Of a stretch of 64,000 nucleotides of DNA, positions 31,301 to 40,300 are shown piece after piece. The translations under genes and the position numbers were made by a program. The stretch's first letter is position 1, and every line of letters begins with the position of its first letter. Source of the stretch: Semisulcospira habei (lineage: Eukaryota > Mollusca > Gastropoda > Semisulcospiridae); the NCBI GenBank assembly GCA_036245525.1, contig BTPG01000005.1, positions 206,510,291 to 206,574,290 on the forward strand, read 5' to 3'. A model generated the notes under the pieces. It was given only the letters and a program-made list of their open reading frames with translations, searched no databases and had not been told where the DNA came from.

Positions 31301-34300
31301 GCGATGCGATATCCTCACAGTCTCTTGGGCTTGACTTCGCGAACGAAGATTTTATAGGAGTTGCCCACGACGTCTGCAGGCTTGTTCGTGGCTGCGGAGG
31401 CCAATCCGAGACAGGCAGGTTCGACCGCAGTGGCTGCAGGGGAAGGTATGGCCAGGGTTCTGAGCTGCGGCATCTCTGTTTTTTCTCCTGAGCCGCTTGT
31501 CCTTAAGGCTAGCTCTGTGAGAGTCCTCAAAGGAGACAGCTGCCTTGTAAATGGTGGAGCGCCAGGTGTCACGGTCCGCAGCAAGCGAAGACCACTGGTG
31601 GTGGTCGATTTGGCAGGCACTAAGTGACTTCTTGAGACAGTCTTTGTATCTCTTCTTTGGTGCCCCTCTGTCACGGTGTCCAGTAGCAAGCTCGCCGAAC
31701 AGGGTGATCTTTGGTAGGCGATGATCCTCCATCCTGGAGACATGCCCCGCCCAGCGGAGCTGTGTCCGCAGCAGCAAAGCCTCGATGCTCACAGTTTCAG
31801 CCTGTTCAAGGACCTCGACGTTGGTGACATAGTCACTCCAGTGAATGCCCAGGATGGTACGCAGGCAGCGCTGGTGGAAGCGTTCGAGGAGTCGTAGTTG
31901 GCTGCGGTAGAGGGCCCAGGACTCGGAACCATACAGCAGGGTGGTGAGGACCACAGCTCTGTACACGCTGATCTTGGTGCCTGTTTTCAGCTGTTGATTG
32001 TGCCACACCCGCTTGAAAAGTCGCCCGAAAGCGCTGTTCGCTTTTGCCAGCCTGCTGTCAAGCTCCTTGTCCAGCTTGGCGTCCGACGTGATAATGCAGC
32101 CAAGGTAAGTAAACTGGTGCACTGACTTTAGTTCAGACTCGCCAATGGTGATGTGAGGAGGGCGATACACTGTCTTGGGTGCCGGCTGATGGAGGACCTC
32201 TGTCTTTTTCAGACTGACCTCGAGTCCAAAGAGCTGGGCAGCATCTGCGAAGCAAGACGTGATGCGCTGCAGGGCTCTCTCTGTGTGTGCAACGAGGGCA
32301 GCATCATCAGCAAAAAGCAGCTCACGAATCAGTTGGTCTAGGGTTTTCGTGTGGGCCTGCAGTCGTCTGAGGTTGAACAGGCTGCCATCGAGACGATACC
32401 TGATCTGCACGGGACATAGACGACCCCGCCCTCCACGAGTCGCCTGCTGCCTTGCAGGCCTGGCCGCTTGGCTGCGGAAAGGCTAAGGGAGGAAACCCCT
32501 GACATCAAAGCCCCCGTGTCTCCGGGGAAGGCTTTTGAGCCAGAGACTAGGACAAGGACAGTCTGATATAAAACCTACGACCCGAGGACCTCGATGCCAT
32601 CGTCCCAGCTCGCTAGGCCATGGCAGATGAACCAAGGGTTTAAAGGGTGGGGCCAGTACTGCGCACACTGCACTCCACCAAAAAGCTCCACCGCGCAGGC
32701 TTTAGGAAACGTCCACGGACCATGACACTGACCATTCCAAGTCCTGTAGCGACGGGCGAGGGGCGAAACGGCAGGTGAAAGATGTCACTGGAAGCCGCAG
32801 TCTCAAACCTGCATGCAGGCGGTTCAGGATATTGGTCGCCTGATGTTGACCTGGGGATGACAACATCACTCGGCACACCCTGAACGACCAAGCAGCCTTC
32901 TCTAGGGACAGCACTGCTTGCTCCACACGGAGAGGGGCCTAGAAAAGGTGGCCTAACCAAAGCTCGTCCCCTGGCAACCCCAGTTGGCTAGCCGCGGTCA
33001 ACGGGCATCTTCTCCTGCGGTCAAAAAACAAGAAAGAATAACGGATCCACTCTCATGACGACCACGACCGGACTCAACGTAGCATGCTGGAACGTCCGAA
33101 CCATGCTCGACAAAGCAGACAGCGGACGCCCTGAACGTCGCTCCGCCCTCATTGCCCATGAATTGCGGAGGTTAAACATCGACATCGCCGCACTCAGCGA
33201 AGTACGCCTTCCGGACGAAGGCAGCCTCCAAGAACTTGGTGCTGGGTACACCCTCTACTGGTCAGGCAGGCCTGCATCAGAAAGACGGCTTTCAGGCGTG
33301 GGTTTCATGGTCAAGACATCCATTGCGACTAAGCTGGAAAACCTACCAACGGGCCACTCAGACCGCATCATGTCCATGCGCCTCCCACTGAGACACCAGC
33401 AGCACGTCACCCTTCTCAGTGTGTACTCCCCAACCCTCCTGGCAGAGCCTGCTGAAAAGGACAAGTTTTACACTGACCTGCGCAGCCTCCTACAGAGTAC
33501 CCCTGCAGACGACAAAGTCATCATCCTTGGCGACTTCAACGCCAGAGTGGGCCAGGACTCTGAAGCTTGGAAAGGAGTCCTTGGCAAGCATGGCGTTGGG
33601 AACTGCAATGACAATGGCCGCCTACTGTTGGAGTTCCTCACAGTAATGCACTCTCAAATGCACAAACTACTGAATACAAAGTCTCTTCTGCTATGTCCAT
33701 ACTACGACTCAAAGTTTCTCATACACAGCATCTCTCGCAATAAACTGCGTATCTCTACAACTGACAAAGCAAGACAATGTACTAACGGGCTTTCCCAGCG
33801 CCCTCCTTATATACACCATCAAAATCTAGAATCTTCTACGGAAATCATGTAACTCAACCAATTAGAACGAAACGCGCAGCCGAAACTCATTAACATGAAT
33901 TTTCCAGAAACAATATATCAGGCTACAAAAACACGGCTGCTCACTTCAGCTCTAAATTCTAACGTATAATAAAGACACATAAAAGTATGGTATCCCTATC
34001 TATGATAGCTCAAAAAGGTACGAGAACATTCACCAAACAAAATAAAAGCTGCTCACTACACGCGCACAGGAAAACAAAAAGTAGCGAAAAATGTTGCGAT
34101 GTCACCTAACCGACGTGACACTTACGAGGCCACTAGACAGTGCGACCCTTCTACAACGCTCCGGACTAAACAAAACGAAAACGGCTCTACTCACGAACAA
34201 AAGAAAATCTTACTAAAAAGGTACAAAATCATAACCGTGATAGCTCAAATAAACAACATATCATTACCTACGAATAACACATGTACGCTCTCACAAGATA

Positions 34301-37300
34301 ACACAACCACAATCGTAACATTCTCAAAACAAAGGACAATTCCAAAACTTTAAACATCAGACCAGCTCAATTTGTCAAAAAGTGAGCAATAGAAGAGCAA
34401 AGTGTTTTGATGTTTTGTTTACAAAGCTCAGCTATTTGCCACATGGTGTAGAGAACCAAGAAATTCAGAAATTGCCACATTTATCATTCCCATTCTCCCA
34501 TCCTAACATATCCTCCTATTATTTTATCCTGTCTACTCCAAGCCCCCTTATATTCACCCCCCACCCAAAACACACACACACACTTTCCCAAATCTAAATG
34601 TTAACAAGAGGCACTCCATGCTCTCAGAAGCCAATTCAATTCATGCTTCACCCCATCTTTCTCAGACATAACTTAGACACAAGCATGCATACAAAAACAA
34701 TCTTTCGCCATCGGCTTGCAGACACAGTCATGTCCTGGTGCAATAACTGACCCTTGAAGTGCAGATGACTTCTCTGAGGTTGATGTTCATCCAGTTATCA
34801 CAGCTGACCAGGTGACCGTTGTATGTCTCACCATTCTTCAGCTCCACCAACTGCAATATGCAACAACAATATCCAGCATTAAATCATATACATGTAACCA
34901 CCTTCTTGCACATGCAGCCATTGGTGCTGCACACATTACCAGCAGCTGAACACACATTTAGCCCCAATGCCCTACAGCACGAGATGGATCAACCTTTATA
35001 ATTCAAGGGTAGTGACAGATTAGCTTGGCGCCAAGCTGATCTGGCACTACCATTGAATTATCATGGTCGTTTTATCTCCTGGCACAAATGAGGCCATAGG
35101 GTTAAATAGTTTGACTCCTTTTTTATTGCCCCCATTTTACACAGCCATCAGTACTCTAAACGTACTGGTGGCTGCATGCATAAGGGGGTTATTATCAATA
35201 AAACACTAAGTAAAACTAACAAACTACAACACGAATGTCCTAATGGCTTACAGTACACTTATAATTTTGCTGACCTGCTGTGACCTTGATTAGTGAGGTC
35301 ACTCAAATGAGCTAATCAGGCATGGGAATTGCCCAAGCAAAAATCAAAAATCATCTGAAACGGGACCTTGAACCTGATACAAAAGGCCTTTCAGACTAGA
35401 TCTTGTTTCCGTGAGGGCCAAAAAATCAAACAGTGCGGAGGGGGGGGGGGGGCGCACACTCAGGCAAGCCACGGGAACCGCCTGCCATGTCCATCACCTG
35501 CCGTGGAATAAAACCGGTGCTTTGCTTGTTTTGCTACCCACAATAGTTTTTCGCGGACGATTTTTTTTCCCGCGGAATTTCTCGGACAATTCCCATGCCT
35601 GCTAATATAAAAGCTGTGTTTTTTTTAGGTTTTGTTCTGAGATTCAGCCTGATTCTTGGTCACAACATAAAAAAAGCACATAAAAAATATGTAAATTTGT
35701 GTAAATAAAATCAGCTTCCTTTGATTTATTCATTTAATAATAATAATAATAATAATGAGTATTTATATAGCGTTTAATCTTACTCAAAAGCTCTAAGCGC
35801 TTTACAATCTGTACACAAAAATAAAAATACAATGACATATGCACATAACAAACAAAGCACAATGCCCGAACACACCACTTTACAATAAACTAAACAACAA
35901 TACATACATAATAATTTATATTCTAATTAACATTCAGTCTAAACAAGGAGGATTGCAGAACTACAACTAAGGCATCAAACACTGGCAGTTATTCAAAGTA
36001 AAGCTTGAAGAGGTGAGTTTTCAATGACCTCTTGAAGTCAGAGACAGACTCACTGTTTCTGACCTCAAGAGGAAGTGTATTCCATAACACTGGGGCTTGA
36101 TAAACAAAAGTGCGCTGACCAAATGTTTTAGTTTGGACAGAAGGTACACACAACTTCCGTTTATCAGAAGAGGAGCAAAGAGGACAAGTATTCTGGGCTG
36201 GTGCCTGAAAGACAGTTAAAACAGATTGACATAACTTTGTATTGAATACGTGAGGACACAGGTAGCCAGTGAAGGGACTTCAAGATGGTGTGACATGCTC
36301 AGTCTTATGGACTCTCACAACAAGCCGGGCTGCATTGTTCTGAATTTTTTGGAGGCGATCAATGAGATACTGAGGGCAGCCACAAAGCAAAGAGTTACAA
36401 TAATCTAGCTTACTTACTTACTTACTTACGCCTGTCACCCCTACCCAGGTATAGGCCATCGACGAGAGACCTCCAGCAACTCCTGTCCTGTGCTTCTCCA
36501 GGTGGTTCCCAGTCTCTTGATGTCTGCTTGGAGGTCTCGACGCCAGGTGTTTCTCGGCCTACCTCTTTTCCTCTTTCCCTGGGGGTTCCATGACAATGCC
36601 TGCCTAGTGATACTGGAAGCTGGCTTTCTCAGACTGTGACCGATCCATCCCCATCTTCTTCGCCCAATTTCATTCTCTGCTGTTATCTGCTCTGTTCTCT
36701 CCCAGAGTCTGACGTTGCTGATCTTCTCTGGCCAGTGGATTTTCAAAATTCTTCTAAGGCAACTGTTCATGAAGGTCTGTACTCTGTTGACTGTGGTTTT
36801 TGTCAATCTCCAAGTGTCTGCTCCATATAGGAGAACTGCTTTTACATTGGAGTTGAAAATCCGGACTTTGGTGTGTTGTGACAGCTCTCTGGAACTCCAC
36901 ACTTTTTTCAACTGGAGAAAGGCTGCTCTGGCTTTACCGATTCGTGCTCTGACATCTGCATCAGTGCCACCTTTTTTGTCTATGATGCTCCCGAGATAGG
37001 TGAAGGACTCCACCTCCTCCAACGGGGTGCCAGCATGCAAGACTGGTTCTTCCCTGGTTGCGTTCAGCCTCATTGTCTTTGTTTTCTGTTTGTGAATGGT
37101 GAGGCCCACTTGGGACGAGATGTCAGCAAGCCTCGTGGTCTTGTCCTGCATTTGTTGATGAGTGTGGGACAGTAATGCCAAGTCGTCTGCAAAATCGAGG
37201 TCGTCAAGCTGTGTCCACAGTGTCCACTGTATTCCACTTCGTCTGTGCTCTGTGGTCATCTTCATGACCCAGTCTATGGCCAGTAGGAAGAGGAACGGAG

Positions 37301-40300
37301 ACAGCAGACACCCCTGCCTGACACCAGTTCTGACCTGGAGCTCCCTGGTGAACTGCCCTTCGTGGATCACGCGACATGTCATGCCATCGTAGCTGCTCTT
37401 GATCAGGCGGACGAGCTTTGTGGGTACACCGTAGTGTCGTAGGAGTTTCCACAGAGTCTCTCGGTCCACACTGTCAAATGCTTTCTCGTAATCCACAAAG
37501 TTGACGTACAGCGGGGAGCTCCACTCCAGAGGTTGTTCCACGATGATGCGGAGAGTGGCGATCTGGTCTGTACATGATCGGTTCTTCCTGAATCCTGCTT
37601 GCTGGTCTCTCAGCTGGGGGTCAACGGAGCTCTTCATTCTCTCCAGGATGATCCTGTTGAAGACCTTTCCTGGTACTGACAGCAAGGTGATTCCTCTGTA
37701 GTTGGAACACTTGCTGAGGTCGCCTTTCTTGGGAAGCTTGATTAGGTACCCCTCCTTCCAGTCAGCCGGCATCACCTCCTCTTCCCAGATCTTTCCAAAC
37801 AGTGGGTACAGCATCTCAACTGTTGTCTCTAGGTCTGCTTTCAGAGACTCCGCTGGGATGCCATCTGGGCCTGCTGCTTTGCCGTTCTTCAAAAATGCCA
37901 CTGCTCTTCTGATCTCTTCCCGGCTGGGTCTGTCACAGCTGATGGGTAGGTCGGTCTCTGCCGGCTGGATGTCTGGGGGGTCGGGTGGGCTAGGTCTGTT
38001 CAGTAACTCTTCAAAATACTCGGCCCATCTGTCGAGTTGGTCTGCTCTGTCTGCAATAGGCTTGCCTTCTTTGTCTTTTACTGGTCTTTCTGTATGGCCA
38101 TACTTGCCTGACAATCTTCTGGTAATGTCGTAGAGCTGTTTCATGTTGCCGCTGCCTGCTGCCTTTTCTGCCTCTGCTGCCAGGCTGTCTGTGTAGGCCC
38201 TCTTGTCTGCCCTGATACTCCTCTTCACCTCGCGGTTGGCTTCTGAGTATTCCCCCTGTGCCCTTACTTTGGCTGCTCTCGTGCGACTGTTGTTGACAAC
38301 TGCTTTCTTCTGCTTCCTCACTTCTATCTTCTTCAAGGTCTGTGCCGACAGCCAGTCCTTGTGATGGTGTTTCCTGAACCCTACAGTGTCTTTGCAGGTT
38401 GAGTTCAGCGCCTCTCTAACTGCCTTCCACTGCTGCTCTGTGGTGACCGCCTCCTCTTCATTTACTAGCTCCTGTAGCTCTTGAAACCGGTTGGACAGCA
38501 CCAGTTTGAACTCTTCTCTAACTCCAGTTTCTCTCAGGAGGCCTACATTATAGCGCTGTCTTCTTGTTGTCTCTGTGGGGCTTTTCTTTAGCTTGAGCTT
38601 CATTCTTAAGGTAAGCAGATGGTGGTCGGAGGCGACATCTGCTCCCCTCCTCACTCGAACATCTTGAAGGGATCTTCTAAATTTCTTGCTAATGCAGATA
38701 TGGTCTATTTGGTTCTCTGTTGTATGGTCAGGTGAGACCCAAGTTGCTTTGTGTATCCTTCTGTGTGGGAAGATGCTGCCTCCAAATACTCCAATGACAA
38801 GTCGGTTTAGAGCACAAAAGTCTACAAACCTCTCCCCGTTCTCACTCATCTCCGAGCCTAGTCCCTGTCTCCCCATCACCTCTTCGTATCCGGTGTTGTC
38901 CTCCCCTATTTTGGCATTAAAATCGACCATGACGATGGTGATGTCTCGCTCCGCACATTTGTCCAAGGCACTCTGGAGTCGGTCGTAGAACTCTTGTTTC
39001 TCTTCCTCATCACTGTCATTGGTGGGCGCATAACACTGGATGACGTTCAGCTTGAGCTTCTTCTTGGTTCTAAAGGCTGCTGTGATGATTCTTGGCCCAA
39101 GAGGTTCCCAGCCCATCAGCGCTCTCTGTGCCACTGGTGACAGCATGAATGCTACACCTTCTGTATGGGGGGCATTCTCCTCTTCATGACCTGAATACAG
39201 AATCATCTCCCCACTTAACAGCCTTTTCTGGCCAGACTGCGTCCATCTGGCTTCACTGATACCTAGCAGGGAAAGGTTGTACTTTTGCATTTCCGCTGCT
39301 ATCTGGGCGGCCTTGCCGCTCTGGTACATGGTCTTGACGTTCCATGTGCCCATGGTTGTATCCCTGGATAGAGAGAGGCGGCTCGGTCCTGTGGCTTCCG
39401 AAGACTTCCGGCTTTCACCACAGGACGTCATAAGTCTTCTGGTAGAAGAACCTTCCTCCTCCAGGAAAGAAATTACTGTTAGTCTTTTCGTCGGCGTTTT
39501 TGTAGCTATTTCCTTTTTTGAAGGGTGGGGAAGCTACCCCCATGCCCAACCCCCTTACTAGGAGGACCAGGGGTTTTCTGTCAGGGTCACCTTCCCTTAG
39601 ACCATGTTGGTTCACGGCACCTTAATCATTCGGTGCACCCCTCTCACGAGGGACCCCCTATCCACCACCCAGGGGACGCGCCTCAACGCCATATGGTCCC
39701 AGCGCGAGGAATAATCTAGCTTGGACAGCACAAATGCACAAACTAGTGTTTTAGTGGCTTCCACGGTCAGCAGGTGATGAACTGAACTAATACGACGAAG
39801 TTCCAGATAAGCGGATCTACACACTGCACTGACATGCTGTGACATAGATAACTCGCTGTCAAGTGTAACACCCAGGTTTCTCACACTCGCAGAGAAGCCA
39901 ATGAGTGTTCCATCCACAGACAATGATGACGGTAAAGACAGGGACGAAGATAATCTTGGATTAGCTACCAACATTGCTTCAGTTTTGCCATCATTTAACA
40001 TCAGTTTGTTGGTGGTCATCCATGATTTGACATGGTCGATGCACTGGCTTATACTTTGGACGGCATTCACAGCTCGCTCGACAGTATCACTTTTGTACAT
40101 CTGCGTATCATCTGCAAATGCATGATGGGAAATGGAGAGACTACAAATCAGGTCAGACAGGGGCTGAACATACAGTAAGAACAATACAGGTCCTAGGACC
40201 GAGCCCTGGGGTACACCAAACCGAAGAGGTGATGGCTCAGAACGACAGCCGTCGACAGAAACAATCTGGGATCGTTCAGTCAGGTATGAACTAAACCATG

